64,000 nucleotides of DNA from Aquimonas sp044377145 (GCF_044377145.1 NZ_JBILJQ010000001.1:206952-270951), one strand, 5' to 3'. Numbered from the stretch's first letter, positions 18,046 through 27,963 are shown. Translations and numbers: made by a program. Notes: generated from the letters alone by a model not told the origin.

Positions 18046-19428
18046 TCAGTGCGCGGCCGCGGGCGCAGCCACCAGGGCAGCGCGCGGCTCACGCACGAAC
18101 ACCAGGCACATCGCCGCAAGCACCAGACTGCCGCCGGCAATCAGCAGCGCGTAGATCGCCTGGTTGTCGAACAGCAAACGCAGCACTGCGCCCAGCGCAG
18201 TGGCGGCAACGATCTGCGGGATCACGATGAACATGTTGAAGATGCCCATGTAGACGCCCATCTTTTTTGGCTCGACCACGCTCGACAGCAACGCGTAGGG
18301 CATTGACAGGATGCTGGCCCAGGCGATGCCGACCAGTGCGAACGAGCCGATCAACCAGGCCGGCGACGGCACCACCGCCATCGACAGAAAGCCGACGCCA
18401 CCGAGCAGCAGCGACACGCAGTGCACCAGCCGCCGGTTCAACACATGGCGCGAGGCATACAGCGCCAGCAGCAGGGCCGCGGCCATCGATGAGAGCCCGT
18501 AGTAGCCCATGTAGGAGCCGACCAGATCAGCCGCGTTCTGGAACGCAGCGTTGGCCGAGCCGAAGGCTTCCGCCTGCGCCGCGATGCCCATATCGAAGGC
18601 CGAAGGATCAGGCGCTGGCGCCTTGAACACGTGGTCCGTCAACGCCGGCGTTGCCATGCTCCACATGCTGAAGAACGCCAGCCAGCTGAAGAACTGCACG
18701 ATGCCGATGCTCAACATCTGCTTCGGCATATTGATGATGTCGCGCACGATGTCGACCACCAGATTGCCGCGTTTGCGCTCATCCATAAACTGCTGCATGT
18801 CCTCGGGCGGGTCCTCGCTCGTGGTGAACACAGTCACCAGGATGCTCGCCAAAAAAACGAAGGCGCCGATAGCGAAGGCGATCTGCACCGAGGGCGGCAC
18901 CACGCCCAGCTCGGCCTGGTTGGAAACGCCCATCAGGGTGACGAACCAAGGCAGATTGCTGGCGACCCAGGTGCCGATACCGATGATGAGGGTCTGCACC
19001 ACGAACCCGTAGGAGCGCTGCTCCTCCGGCATCTTGTCGGCGACCAGGGCACGGAACGGCTCCATGCTGATATTGATCGAGGCATCCAGCACCCACAGCA
19101 GGCCGACCGCCATCCACAAGGTCGGCGAGTGCGGCATCGCCACCAGGGCGATCGATGCCAGCACCGCGCCGATCACGAAGAACGGCCGCCGCCGGCCGAG
19201 GATCGGATGCCAGGTGCGATCGGACAGATAACCGATGATCGGCTGCACCAGCAGACCGGTAAGCGGCGCTGCGATCCACAGCAGCGGCAGCGCGTCCTTC
19301 TCGGCGCCAAGCGTCTGGAAAATGCGCGACATGCTGCCGCCCTGCAGCGCAAAGCCGAACTGGATGCCCAGAAAGCCGAAGCACATGTTCCAGATCTGCC
19401 AGAAACTCATTTGCGGCTTGCCACTCAT
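18046..19428 (-). CDS. MFS sugar transporter (SUT/SLC45-like, probably maltose-type)
   Basis: The 460-residue integral membrane protein, with about 12 hydrophobic segments, starts at 19428 (MSGKPQMSFWQIWNMCFGFL). The N-terminus FGIQFG-like segment and LGRRRPFFVIG after TM3 are characteristic of the glycoside-pentoside-hexuronide/SUT branch of MFS sugar-proton symporters. Upstream in-frame codons have no similarity and were dropped. Cotranscription with the amylase suggests uptake of its products. Confidence 0.9.
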   Translation of the reverse strand: MSGKPQMSFWQIWNMCFGFLGIQFGFALQGGSMSRIFQTLGAEKDALPLLWIAAPLTGLLVQPIIGYLSDRTWHPILGRRRPFFVIGAVLASIALVAMPHSPTLWMAVGLLWVLDASINISMEPFRALVADKMPEEQRSYGFVVQTLIIGIGTWVASNLPWFVTLMGVSNQAELGVVPPSVQIAFAIGAFVFLASILVTVFTTSEDPPEDMQQFMDERKRGNLVVDIVRDIINMPKQMLSIGIVQFFSWLAFFSMWSMATPALTDHVFKAPAPDPSAFDMGIAAQAEAFGSANAAFQNAADLVGSYMGYYGLSSMAAALLLALYASRHVLNRRLVHCVSLLLGGVGFLSMAVVPSPAWLIGSFALVGIAWASILSMPYALLSSVVEPKKMGVYMGIFNMFIVIPQIVAATALGAVLRLLFDNQAIYALLIAGGSLVLAAMCLVFVREPRAALVAAPAAAH

Positions 19429-19740
19429 CGGCGACGGCTCCCTTCGCTGCTGCGGTTGTGCCGGCATGCGGACATGCGGCGATGTGCAGTGGACGGAAGA
19501 CGCTACGCCGCCAGTCGCCGCGTGGGCGAGCTTGGTGGTCGCATCGCGATATAGGGCTACGTCGGAACATTCTGTTGAGCTCCGTGCGTCGCCACCCCTC
19601 CCTTGGGCTGCATTGGTCCGAACCGTGTCAGCCCGGGCCGGGGCTAGCTTAGCCGCCACAGCCGCAGCGGCACCGCGCTGCATACGTATTCACGTGCTGG
19701 GACTGCGCCGGCAAGCGCGCACGAGAAGCTCCGCCGCAAA
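19429..19740. other. Intergenic region upstream of the sugar transporter
   Basis: About 310 bp between the transporter start and the terminator of the S46 peptidase gene. I see no gene, tRNA or clear LacI-type palindrome, and no convincing promoter hexamers. Translations here are shadow frames without signal peptides or similarity. The transporter promoter must lie in this stretch. Confidence 0.5.
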
Positions 19741-19773
19741 CGCAAACGGCCACGCAATGCGTGGCCGTTTGCG
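19741..19773 (-). terminator. Long perfect hairpin terminating the S46 peptidase gene
   Basis: CGCAAACGGCCACGCA (19741-19756) is the exact reverse complement of 19758-19773. The stem lies 22 nt after the peptidase stop and is followed on the minus strand by TTTGCGG. The stem is very strong but the T-run is short, so it is a probable rather than textbook intrinsic terminator. Confidence 0.65.
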
Positions 19774-19794
19774 TTGCAGATCGAGTGCAGCGGC

Positions 19795-21855
19795 TCAGCG
19801 GGCAAGGATCTCGTCGGCCAGATGATCGGCGCGATAGACCTTGCGCAGGGCTTCGATCATCGCACCCGAATGCACCGACACCGCACGGTTCAGTCGCGAG
19901 TCGTACCAGTAGGCACCGCCGAGGCCGTGGATATTGCTGTCGAACACCAGGCCCACCACCTCGGCCTTGGCATTGATCACCGGGCTGCCGGAATTGCCGC
20001 CGATGATGTCATTGGTGCTGACGAAGTTCATCGGCAGATCCAGATCCAGCGCCGCGCGCGCGCGGTCCCAGCTCGGTGCGAGCTTGTAGGGTTCGGCGCC
20101 GGTGGCGCGCTCGTACAGCCCGCGGATCCGGGTCATCGCCGGCACGGTCGCACCGTTGTATTCCCAGCCCTGCACGGCACCGTAGGACAGGCGCAGGCTG
20201 AAGGTCGCGTCCGGATACACACCCGTGCCTTCCTTGGCGAAGCGGGCGCGCGCGATCAGCTCGGCGTTCTTCTGCAGCACCGCCTGCACTTCGCGCTCGT
20301 AGCGGGCACGCAGTTCACGTGCCGGCGGGTCGATACTGCGCGCGAGAACAATCATCGGATCCTCGGACTTCGCGATTGCATCGGCGCCGCCTTCCCAGAG
20401 CGCGCGGCGCACGGCCACGTCCTGCAGGGTGGTGCCATCGACCAGGCGATCGGCCAGCTGCTGCGGCGACTCCTTGCCCAGCACCTGGCGTACCAGCGAG
20501 TGGTCAGCGCCCAGCTCTTCGCGCAGCTTGGCCAGGCTCCAGCCCAGCTTGACCTTCTCGAAGGCGGGATAGATCGGCTGTTCGGCGAACAGGCCTTGTT
20601 CGACGCGCGGCAGGCTGGCCTCGGCGAATTCGCGCAGGCGCTCGGCGTTGGGCTTGGTCCGCTCGGCCGCGCCGCGTACCAGGGTGCGGGCCACGCCGAA
20701 GTAGTCGGTGCTGAAGCCGCGACCGCCCTCGACGAATCCATACGCGGTCTCGAACTCGGCGAAAGTGCGCGTGGCCTGGGCGATTTCGGCCCAGGGGTCG
20801 CCGACCGATTCAGCCAGTTCAGGGTCCGCAGCCACAAACGCACGCAGCTCGGCTTCGGCCTCGCGCTTCGCGGCGAACACGCCGGCATCGTTCAGCGCGG
20901 TCAAGCGGCCGCGCAGCGCCTTGAATCCGTTCTCGATGCCAAACAGGTCGTTCTGGGCCTGACGCGTCTGCTCGGCGCCGAGCGCACCGAACTGCAGCAG
21001 CACGCCGCGCATTTCGGCCATGCTCAGCAGGCGGTCAATCAGGGTGCGGTCGCGCAGCGCTTCGAGCTGAGCGACGGTCAGGGCGCGCTGGGTCGAGCCC
21101 GGGTGGCCGGTGATCATCACCAGTTCGCCCTCGGCGGCGCCTTCCGGATTCAGCGGAAAGAAGTTCTCAAGCTCAGCCGGCTTGCCATCGACGTAGGCGC
21201 GCAGCAGGCCCATGTCGAGGTTGTAGCGGGGGAAGTTGAAGTTGTCGGGATCGCCGCCGAAGAACCCGGACGCGAACTCCGGCGCGAACGCCAGCCGAAC
21301 GTCCTGGAAGCGGGTGTACTGGTACAGGTGCTGCACGCCGCCCTGGTACAGGTCGACAACATCGCAGCGGCGCTTGGCGCTGTCTTCGCCCACGCACTCG
21401 GCCTCGATCGCCGATTGGGTCGCCCGCTTGGCATCGGCGAATTCCTTGCCTGACAGGCCCTGGGTGGCCTCGCGCACGCGGCCGCTGACATCGCTGATCG
21501 ACTCCAGCTGGTTCAGCTCGAAGTTCGGGCACTGCCGTTCCTGGCTGCGGTCGGCGGCGAGAAAACCATCGCGCATCAGGTCTTCGTTCTCGGTAGACAG
21601 GTCGCCGACGCAGCCGACGATGCAGTGGTGATTGGTCAGCACCAACCCGTCTTTGGAAATGAAACTGCCGGAGCAGCCGCCGGCAAGGCGCACCGAGGAG
21701 CGCATGACGTTCTGCACCCAGGCTTCATCGGGCGCGAAGCCGAACTCCGACTGCATGCCGGCCTTGGGCAGGTTATCAAGGGTCCACATGCCTTCGGCGG
21801 CGAGCGCCGGGGTGACGGTGGCTAAGGCGAGGCAGATCGCAAGCAGGGGGCGCAT
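19795..21855 (-). CDS. S46 family dipeptidyl-peptidase
   Basis: Exported serine exopeptidase that removes dipeptides from peptide N-termini. The 686-residue protein starts with a signal peptide (MRPLLAICLALATVTPALAA). It has the catalytic-His motif TNHHC (H76/H77), GGDPDNFNFPRYNLD holding the acidic-residue region, and the nucleophile motif GGNSGSPV (S622). GGAG stands 8 nt before the start. The S1-pocket position 18 residues after the nucleophile is Ser640 rather than Gly (DPP7) or Arg (DPP11), so specificity cannot be assigned. Confidence 0.95.
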   Translation of the reverse strand: MRPLLAICLALATVTPALAAEGMWTLDNLPKAGMQSEFGFAPDEAWVQNVMRSSVRLAGGCSGSFISKDGLVLTNHHCIVGCVGDLSTENEDLMRDGFLAADRSQERQCPNFELNQLESISDVSGRVREATQGLSGKEFADAKRATQSAIEAECVGEDSAKRRCDVVDLYQGGVQHLYQYTRFQDVRLAFAPEFASGFFGGDPDNFNFPRYNLDMGLLRAYVDGKPAELENFFPLNPEGAAEGELVMITGHPGSTQRALTVAQLEALRDRTLIDRLLSMAEMRGVLLQFGALGAEQTRQAQNDLFGIENGFKALRGRLTALNDAGVFAAKREAEAELRAFVAADPELAESVGDPWAEIAQATRTFAEFETAYGFVEGGRGFSTDYFGVARTLVRGAAERTKPNAERLREFAEASLPRVEQGLFAEQPIYPAFEKVKLGWSLAKLREELGADHSLVRQVLGKESPQQLADRLVDGTTLQDVAVRRALWEGGADAIAKSEDPMIVLARSIDPPARELRARYEREVQAVLQKNAELIARARFAKEGTGVYPDATFSLRLSYGAVQGWEYNGATVPAMTRIRGLYERATGAEPYKLAPSWDRARAALDLDLPMNFVSTNDIIGGNSGSPVINAKAEVVGLVFDSNIHGLGGAYWYDSRLNRAVSVHSGAMIEALRKVYRADHLADEILAR

Positions 21856-21944
21856 TCATGGCTCCGGGAACGGGTGTAGCCACGCAGTGTACGGGCTTCA
21901 AATCGCGGCGGATGTGCCGGAAGCTGCGGACGTCCCCGCGCGCC

Positions 21945-23363
21945 CTAGCTGCGCCCTGGAATCACTCGGGCGGATCCATCAGGCGGCGCTGCGCGTTCTT
22001 CAGGCAAAGGCTGACGCTGCAGGCGCACCAGCCAGAAGGCCGCTGCACCCAGCCCGACGGCCAGCGCCGCACCGGTCATGAAGACCGCGGTCGAACCCAG
22101 CATGGCTAGGCCCTTGTGCAGCCAGACGAAGGTGAGGTCGCCGGCGCGGTAGACCACAGTGTCAATCACCGCCTTGGCCTTGTAACGCGACTCGCGGTCA
22201 ACCCGGGTGTAGACGGTCTCGCGCGCCGGCTTGGCCAGCGAGAACTCACCGGCACGAGTGGCCACCTGCACGATCGCCACGAACAGCGGAAGCGGGTTGG
22301 CGGCCAACAGGCAGTAGCCGAGGAAGATCGCGCCGGCCGGAATCAGCAGCAGCGGGCCGATGCCGTAGCGCACCAGCAGAAAGCGGGTCAGGAACACCTG
22401 CACCAGGATGGTGGTGAGGTTGATCGCGAGGTCCAGGGTCGCGAAATAGCTGGTGCGCGCTTCCGGTGTGGCGAAGAAAGTGCGCGCGATCGCCGCCTGC
22501 TCGTTGTACAGCAGGGTGCCGACGCCGACGCCGAAGAACAGCAGGGCCGCCATCGCGCGAAGTACGGGTCGCTCCCAGACCAGACGCAGGCCGGCGAGGA
22601 TCGAGCCGCCCATGGCCTCCTCGCCCGAGCGCGTACCGTCCTCGATCTCGCGGCGGCGCGCATAGGGCGCGAGTCGCACGATGCAGTAGAGGCAGAGCCC
22701 AACAAGTGCGGCGGAAACCAGCAGCAGGTTGGCGACGCCGACGCTCTCGACCAGCGCTTTGGTGATGCTGGGGCCCGAGATCGCGCCCGCGGTACCGCCG
22801 ACACCGATGTAGCCGTAGAGCCGGCGCGCCTCGATGTTTCGGAACACGTCCGCCATGTAGCTCCAGAACACGCTGACGGCGAACAGGTTGAACACCGCCA
22901 CCCAGATGAAGAACACCGTGTTCTTCCAGGCGAAGTCCTGGTTGAACACCCACCAGAAACCCACCAGGCAGGCAATGAAAAACAGGTTGACCACGGGCAG
23001 GAACACGCGCCGCGCGTAGCGGCTGACGATGGCGCCATAGACTGGCTGCAGCAGCAGCATGCAGATGAAGGTCCCGGTGAACAGCAGCTGCAGGTTCTGG
23101 GTGCTGCCCATCGCGTCGCGCACCGGCCGCAGGATGTAGTAGCCGGTCAGCAGGAAGAAGAAGTACAGCGCCGCCCAGACCAGCGGCGGGAAGTCGCGCA
23201 GCGCATCGCGAAGGCCCGACAGCTTGCCGATGCTGGCGCCGGCGGCATCGGTGGTATCGCGATCAGTGGAGGGCGTGCGAGGGCTCAAGCGCGATCCGGT
23301 TGCAGGGGCGTGCGGCGCGCACGTTACTCCATCGCTTCGAGCACTGCGACAGCGGCCGATCAT
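21945..23363 (-). CDS. NTT-like (Npt1/Npt2) MFS-superfamily carrier
   Basis: Integral membrane protein of about 472 residues with some 11-12 hydrophobic segments. The N-terminal YFFFLLTGYYILRPVRDAMG (after a short polar leader) and YNEQAAIARTFF resemble the ATP/ADP-translocase-related family found in many free-living Xanthomonadales. The substrate is unknown; nucleotide exchange should not be assumed. The start is uncertain: ATG 23363 was used, GTG 23381 is also in frame, and neither has a clear Shine-Dalgarno. Divergent from the GMC oxidoreductase. Confidence 0.8.
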   Translation of the reverse strand: MIGRCRSARSDGVTCAPHAPATGSRLSPRTPSTDRDTTDAAGASIGKLSGLRDALRDFPPLVWAALYFFFLLTGYYILRPVRDAMGSTQNLQLLFTGTFICMLLLQPVYGAIVSRYARRVFLPVVNLFFIACLVGFWWVFNQDFAWKNTVFFIWVAVFNLFAVSVFWSYMADVFRNIEARRLYGYIGVGGTAGAISGPSITKALVESVGVANLLLVSAALVGLCLYCIVRLAPYARRREIEDGTRSGEEAMGGSILAGLRLVWERPVLRAMAALLFFGVGVGTLLYNEQAAIARTFFATPEARTSYFATLDLAINLTTILVQVFLTRFLLVRYGIGPLLLIPAGAIFLGYCLLAANPLPLFVAIVQVATRAGEFSLAKPARETVYTRVDRESRYKAKAVIDTVVYRAGDLTFVWLHKGLAMLGSTAVFMTGAALAVGLGAAAFWLVRLQRQPLPEERAAPPDGSARVIPGRS

Positions 23364-23485
23364 GACGGCAGCGTGGCGCACGGATCGAGCAAATGCTCTA
23401 GCCTCGCGGACTACGGTCCGGCCACACTCGAAAACCCCGCAAACCCGCGCTGCTGCTCGCTGCAGCGCACCAAATAGGTCACCTC

Positions 23486-25066
23486 GTGTACGACTACATC
23501 ATCGTCGGCGCCGGTTCTGCCGGCTGCGTGCTGGCCAATCGTCTGAGCACCGATCCCGACTGCAAGGTGCTGCTGCTGGAGGCGGGCCCGCGTGATTGGC
23601 ATCCCTTCATCCACATGCCCGCCGGCATCGCCAAACTGGTCGGCAAGAAGAACGCCAACTGGGACTATTCGACCGAACCGGAAGCCCAGCTCGGTGGTCG
23701 TCGACTGTGGTGGCCACGCGGCAAGGTGCTCGGCGGCAGCAGTTCGATCAATGCGATGTGCTACACCCGCGGCCATCATCGCGACTACGACGAATGGGAA
23801 CAACAGGGCGCGCGCGGCTGGAACTGGGCCAGCGCCCTGCCCGCCTTTCGCCGCGCCGAAGGCAACGTGCGCGGCGCCAGCGCGTTTCACGGTGGCGACG
23901 GTCCGCTGTCGGTGTCCGACCACCTCTATACCAACCCGCTATCGCACGTGTTCGTCGAAGCGGCCCTGCAGGCTGGCCACACCGGCAGCGATGACTTCAA
24001 CGGCGCGCTGCAGGAAGGCTTCGGCTTCTATCAGGTGACCCAGAAGCGCGGCGCGCGCTGCTCAACCGCCGTGGCCTATCTGAACCCGGCGCGTGATCGT
24101 CCCAACCTGACGATCCTTACCGGAGTGCTGGCCGACAAAGTGCTGTTCCAGAACGGCCGTGCGGTCGGCCTGCGCTACAGCCGCGGCGGTCGTCCGGTCG
24201 AAGCCCACGCGGCGCGCGAGGTGCTGCTCTGCGGTGGCGCGCTGAACTCACCGCAGCTGCTGATGCTGTCGGGCGTTGGCCCGGCCGATGCGCTGCGTCA
24301 GCACGGCATCGGCGTGCAGGTGGATGCGCCGGGCGTCGGTGCCAATCTGCAGGATCATCTCGATATCTGCACCCTGACCCAGGCCAGCAATCGGCTGAGC
24401 TACGACACCTTGAGCGACCTCGCCGTGGCCTGGCAGTACTACCTCTTTCGCAAAGGCCCGGGCACCTCCAACGTGGCCGAGGCCGGCGGCTTCCTGCGCT
24501 CGCGGCTGGCCGAGGACGAGCGCCCCGATCTGCAGTTCCATTTCGTGCCGGCGATGCTCGATGACCACGGCCGCAATCGCCTGCCCGGCAGCGGCTACAC
24601 CCTGCATGCGTGTTTTCTGCGGCCGAAGAGCCGCGGCCATCTCGCGCTGGCCTCGACCGATCCGCGCGCCAAGATCCGCATTCATGCGAACTATCTCGGC
24701 GATGTCGAAGGCTTCGACCTCAAAGTGATGGTGGAAGCGGTGCGCATCTCACGCGAGATCCTCGCCCAGGCCGCGTTCACGCCCCATCGAAAGCACGAGC
24801 TGATGCCCGGCGAAGCGGTTCAGGACGAGGCCGGAATCGTCGATTTCATTCGCCGCAAGGCCGAGACCATCTACCACCCGGTCGGCACCTGCCGGATGGG
24901 CGAAGACTCAAGCGCTGTGGTCGACTCCGAACTCCGCGTGCGCGGCGTCGAGGGCCTGCGCGTGGTCGATGCCTCGGTGATGCCGAGCTTGATCGGCGGC
25001 AATACCAATGCGCCGACGGTGATGATTGCTGAGCGCGCCTATGAGCTTATCCGCGGCGTGGGTTGA
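23486..25066 (+). CDS. GMC-family FAD-dependent oxidoreductase (choline dehydrogenase-like)
   Basis: FAD alcohol dehydrogenase of 526 residues starting at GTG 23486 with AGGT seven bases upstream. It has the ADP-binding motif YIIVGAGSAGCVLANRL at the N-terminus, the GMC signature RGKVLGGSSSINAMCYTRG, GALNSPQLLMLSGVGP (GMC signature 2) and the C-terminal active-site region YHPVGTCRMG with VVDASVMPS. The substrate alcohol is unknown, and no betaine genes are nearby to support choline. Confidence 0.93.
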   Translation: MYDYIIVGAGSAGCVLANRLSTDPDCKVLLLEAGPRDWHPFIHMPAGIAKLVGKKNANWDYSTEPEAQLGGRRLWWPRGKVLGGSSSINAMCYTRGHHRDYDEWEQQGARGWNWASALPAFRRAEGNVRGASAFHGGDGPLSVSDHLYTNPLSHVFVEAALQAGHTGSDDFNGALQEGFGFYQVTQKRGARCSTAVAYLNPARDRPNLTILTGVLADKVLFQNGRAVGLRYSRGGRPVEAHAAREVLLCGGALNSPQLLMLSGVGPADALRQHGIGVQVDAPGVGANLQDHLDICTLTQASNRLSYDTLSDLAVAWQYYLFRKGPGTSNVAEAGGFLRSRLAEDERPDLQFHFVPAMLDDHGRNRLPGSGYTLHACFLRPKSRGHLALASTDPRAKIRIHANYLGDVEGFDLKVMVEAVRISREILAQAAFTPHRKHELMPGEAVQDEAGIVDFIRRKAETIYHPVGTCRMGEDSSAVVDSELRVRGVEGLRVVDASVMPSLIGGNTNAPTVMIAERAYELIRGVG

Positions 25067-25104
25067 GCTGTCTCATTCGCATCGTTGGAGGCGTGGGTGG
25101 CGCG

Positions 25105-25218
25105 CCGGGAATCGGGAGTGGGTAATCGGGAATCGGAAGAGCAGCAAGCGCCGCGAGATTGCAGTCTCGCGACAGCCCGGCTTCCAACCATTCCCGATTC
25201 CCCACTCCCGATTCCCGG
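25105..25218. repeat. Inverted pair of GGGAATCGGGA repeats with an internal hairpin
   Basis: Arm 1 (25105-25136, CCGGGAATCGGGAGTGGG and onward) and the inverted arm 2 (25188-25218) enclose a 51-nt core. The core holds its own hairpin, CGCGAGA (25152-25158) with TCTCGCG (25165-25171). Arm 2 ends exactly at the TAG stop of the M48 gene, and arm 1 starts 39 nt after the GMC stop, so it separates two convergent genes. Confidence 0.85.
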
Positions 25219-27153
25219 CTACTCAAGCACCGGCGGCAATGGGCATCGCAGATACGCACACACTGTGCGCAGCAGTTCGCCTTCTTCAAGGCTGACGCGT
25301 TGGTCGTGGGTGATCGCGACCACCATCGCTTCCAGCAGCAGGCGCTTACCGGCGGGGTCGATACGGTCGAGTTTGGGCAGGGCCTGGTCGAGCCGGTGCT
25401 GCCAGTTCGCGGGCGTCATGTATGGCCTGGCTTGCTGTGGCAGCGCGGCATGCAGAGCTGACAGGTAGGCGCGACGGGCAGTGGCTTCACTGTCGTGGCC
25501 GTACCAGGCCAGCACCGCGAGCAGATCAGCGGCGGCGTCCGCGCAGTCGTTCAACTTCAGCAGACGCGCGCGAGCACGGGCCGAAGGGTGCAGGTTGTCT
25601 TCGATCTGGCGCGACAACAGCAGGCCGGTGGCGTACTCGAACAGCTCCAGCCGGCCGTCGACGTGGATCAGGGCCTCCACCGTCTCACCGAGTTTCTGCT
25701 GACCCGTACGCCCAAGATGCCGAATCGGCCCCAGCGCCAGCAGCAGCACCGGCAGTCGCAGTGCCGGATGCAGGCCGATCAGCAGCGCGGCCTCGACCGG
25801 CACCGTCTGCGCAGCTTCATTCCCCAACAGCTCGCGGACTGCGTGCAGCTGTTGCCCGCGCAGCTGTTCCTCTCGATCGAGCAGCAGCGCGAGCAGCAGA
25901 GCCTGCGCGCGTTCCGGCACCTGCAGGGCGGAGTTGATGGCCGCTGGAATCGCCGCGCGCAGGCTGCCGGCACGCTGGAAATCCTCACCGCTCGGAGTCG
26001 CCACCTGTTGCACCACCCGCTCGACCTGCAGCGGAATATCGGAGCTGCGCGCAGGCAGTGGCTCATGCGAAGGCGTGCTGAAGCCCAGCGCGATGTCTTC
26101 TTCCAGCCCGTGCGGCGGCTTCATCGCCCACTGCGCGCGCAGCCGATCCAGTTCCTGCGGGTTGAAGCCGGGCTCCAGCGCCTGGATACGCGCATGCAGC
26201 GGCGGATGGGTGGCGAACAGGCTGGAGAAGCCCATGCCGTCACCGAACAGCATGTGGGCGACTTCTTCGGTGTCGCCGGCCTGCAGCTTGGAGCCCGCCT
26301 GCAAGCCGCCGATCTTCTTCAGTGCACCGGCGATGCCTTGAGTCTGCCGGGTGAACTGCACCGCGGAAGCATCGGCCAGAAACTCGCGCTGTCGTGAAAC
26401 CGCCGCCTTGATCAGGCGACCGAAGAACAGCCCGACATAGCCCACGATCATGAGCACCACCGAGATCGCGATGATCGGCGCTGCGTTCTTGCTGTCGCGA
26501 CCGCCACGGGTCAGCTCGAGCACGCGCGCGCCGATCACACCCAAGGCGAGGATGCCGAACAGCAGACCCATCAGGCGGATGTTCAGACGCATATCACCGT
26601 TCAACACGTGGCTGAACTCGTGGGCGATCACGCCCTGCAGCTCGTCGCGATTCAGATGCAGCAGCGCCCCGCGGCTGACCGCAATAGCAGCATCACCGGG
26701 CGCATAGCCGGCGGCGAAGGCATTGATGCCGGGCTCTTCGTCAAGCACAAAGATCGCCGGTACCGGCACGCTGGAGGCGATCGCGATCTCCTCCACCACA
26801 TTGCGCAGCCGACGCAGCTCCGGATCACGGGTGTCTTCAGAAACCTCGCGCCCACCCATTGAACGCGCCACCGCTGCACCCCCGCCACGCAAACTGGCAA
26901 TACGGAACAGCGAGGCCGCGGCAATCACCGCCAAGGTGCCCACCGCAGCGACCAGCAGCAGCCCGGCCCGATCAAGCGCAAGCCCGACCGGGCCGCCCAC
27001 GGCCTGCAGTTCCTCCGGTTTGGCGCCGAACAGCAGCATCAGGTAGATGCCACTGCTGACAGCCAGCACCGTACCTGTCACAGCCGCGGCAAACAGCAGT
27101 AGCAGCCGATGCGACTGCACCCGCGCCTGCGCCTGGCGCTCGAAAAAATTCAT
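25219..27153 (-). CDS. Membrane-bound M48 metallopeptidase (HtpX-like) with C-terminal extension
   Basis: The start at 27153 (MNFFERQAQARVQSHRLLLL) gives 644 residues. Two transmembrane segments (about 18-42 and 62-82) precede the zinc-protease domain with HEFSH (178-182) and third ligand E257 in REFLADASA. Further hydrophobic segments lie near 195-210 and 228-246. The roughly 280-residue helical C-terminal part is much longer than HtpX. It lies 82 nt after lemA; the LemA/M48 pairing is widespread and points to membrane protein quality control. Confidence 0.92.
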   Translation of the reverse strand: MNFFERQAQARVQSHRLLLLFAAAVTGTVLAVSSGIYLMLLFGAKPEELQAVGGPVGLALDRAGLLLVAAVGTLAVIAAASLFRIASLRGGGAAVARSMGGREVSEDTRDPELRRLRNVVEEIAIASSVPVPAIFVLDEEPGINAFAAGYAPGDAAIAVSRGALLHLNRDELQGVIAHEFSHVLNGDMRLNIRLMGLLFGILALGVIGARVLELTRGGRDSKNAAPIIAISVVLMIVGYVGLFFGRLIKAAVSRQREFLADASAVQFTRQTQGIAGALKKIGGLQAGSKLQAGDTEEVAHMLFGDGMGFSSLFATHPPLHARIQALEPGFNPQELDRLRAQWAMKPPHGLEEDIALGFSTPSHEPLPARSSDIPLQVERVVQQVATPSGEDFQRAGSLRAAIPAAINSALQVPERAQALLLALLLDREEQLRGQQLHAVRELLGNEAAQTVPVEAALLIGLHPALRLPVLLLALGPIRHLGRTGQQKLGETVEALIHVDGRLELFEYATGLLLSRQIEDNLHPSARARARLLKLNDCADAAADLLAVLAWYGHDSEATARRAYLSALHAALPQQARPYMTPANWQHRLDQALPKLDRIDPAGKRLLLEAMVVAITHDQRVSLEEGELLRTVCAYLRCPLPPVLE

Positions 27154-27235
27154 GCGGGAGATTCCCAGACCAGGGCGATCATCGAACACGGCCCGCGGCT
27201 TGAGCTCAAGCCGCGGGCACCGGACATGCTTGAAG

Positions 27236-27841
27236 TCAGAAGCTGACTTTGGGTGCTTCGCGCTTGTGCGCTTCGTCCGCTGCGATCCCCAGCAGTGCCG
27301 CCTGCTGGAAGTTGAAAGCATTGGCGATGAAGCTGCTCGGAAACACCTCGCGCCTGTTGTTGAACGACATCACCGCATCGTTGAACGCCTGCCGCGCGAA
27401 CGCGACCCGGTTCTCGGTCGAGGCCAGCTCTTCGGTCAGCTGCGCCATGTTGGCGCTGGCCTTCAGATCGGGATACGCCTCCGACAGCGCGAACATCCGC
27501 CCCAACGCGTTGCCGAGGCTGCCGTCAGCGCTGGCCAACTGCTGCATCGCGGCCGGGTCGCCCGGGTTGCCCTTGGCAGCACCCAGGCCCGCCATCGCCG
27601 AGTTGCGCGCCTGGATGACCGCTTCCAGCGTTTCGCGCTCGTGCTTCATGTAGCCCTTGACCGTCTCGACCAGATTCGGGATCAGGTCAAAACGCCGGGT
27701 CATCTGCACGTCGATCTGGGCGAAGGCGTTCTTGTAGCCGTTGCGACCGGTGACCAGACCGTTGTAGATGCCGATGGCCCAAGCCACCGCCCCCAGCGCC
27801 ACCAGTACGATCAGCAGCAGCAGTCCCAATACGATGCTCAT
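27236..27841 (-). CDS. lemA: LemA family protein
   Basis: The 201-residue product has an N-terminal membrane anchor (MSIVLGLLLLIVLVALGAVA) and a long helical domain (YNGLVTGRNGYKNAFAQIDV, RRFDLIPNLVETVKGYMKHE, YPDLKASANMAQLTEELAST), which is the LemA signature. ATG 27841 has GGAGG seven bases upstream; a GTG one codon earlier is less likely. The molecular function of LemA is not established. It is the upstream partner of the M48 peptidase gene. Confidence 0.95.
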   Translation of the reverse strand: MSIVLGLLLLIVLVALGAVAWAIGIYNGLVTGRNGYKNAFAQIDVQMTRRFDLIPNLVETVKGYMKHERETLEAVIQARNSAMAGLGAAKGNPGDPAAMQQLASADGSLGNALGRMFALSEAYPDLKASANMAQLTEELASTENRVAFARQAFNDAVMSFNNRREVFPSSFIANAFNFQQAALLGIAADEAHKREAPKVSF

Positions 27842-27963
27842 CACGATGCCTCCTCCAATGGGTTCAGCTGTAGTTTCGGGTGCCGGATGCGTGGCGTGCG
27901 CCGCTCACCTCCACGCGGAGTGCGCGGGCTAGAATGCGCAATCGAACCCAGCATACGCAGCCC

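Noticed and set aside
19774..21453. 559-codon open frame on the plus strand
   Set aside because: Antisense of the S46 peptidase, rich in His/Arg/Gln as usual for shadow frames in this genome.
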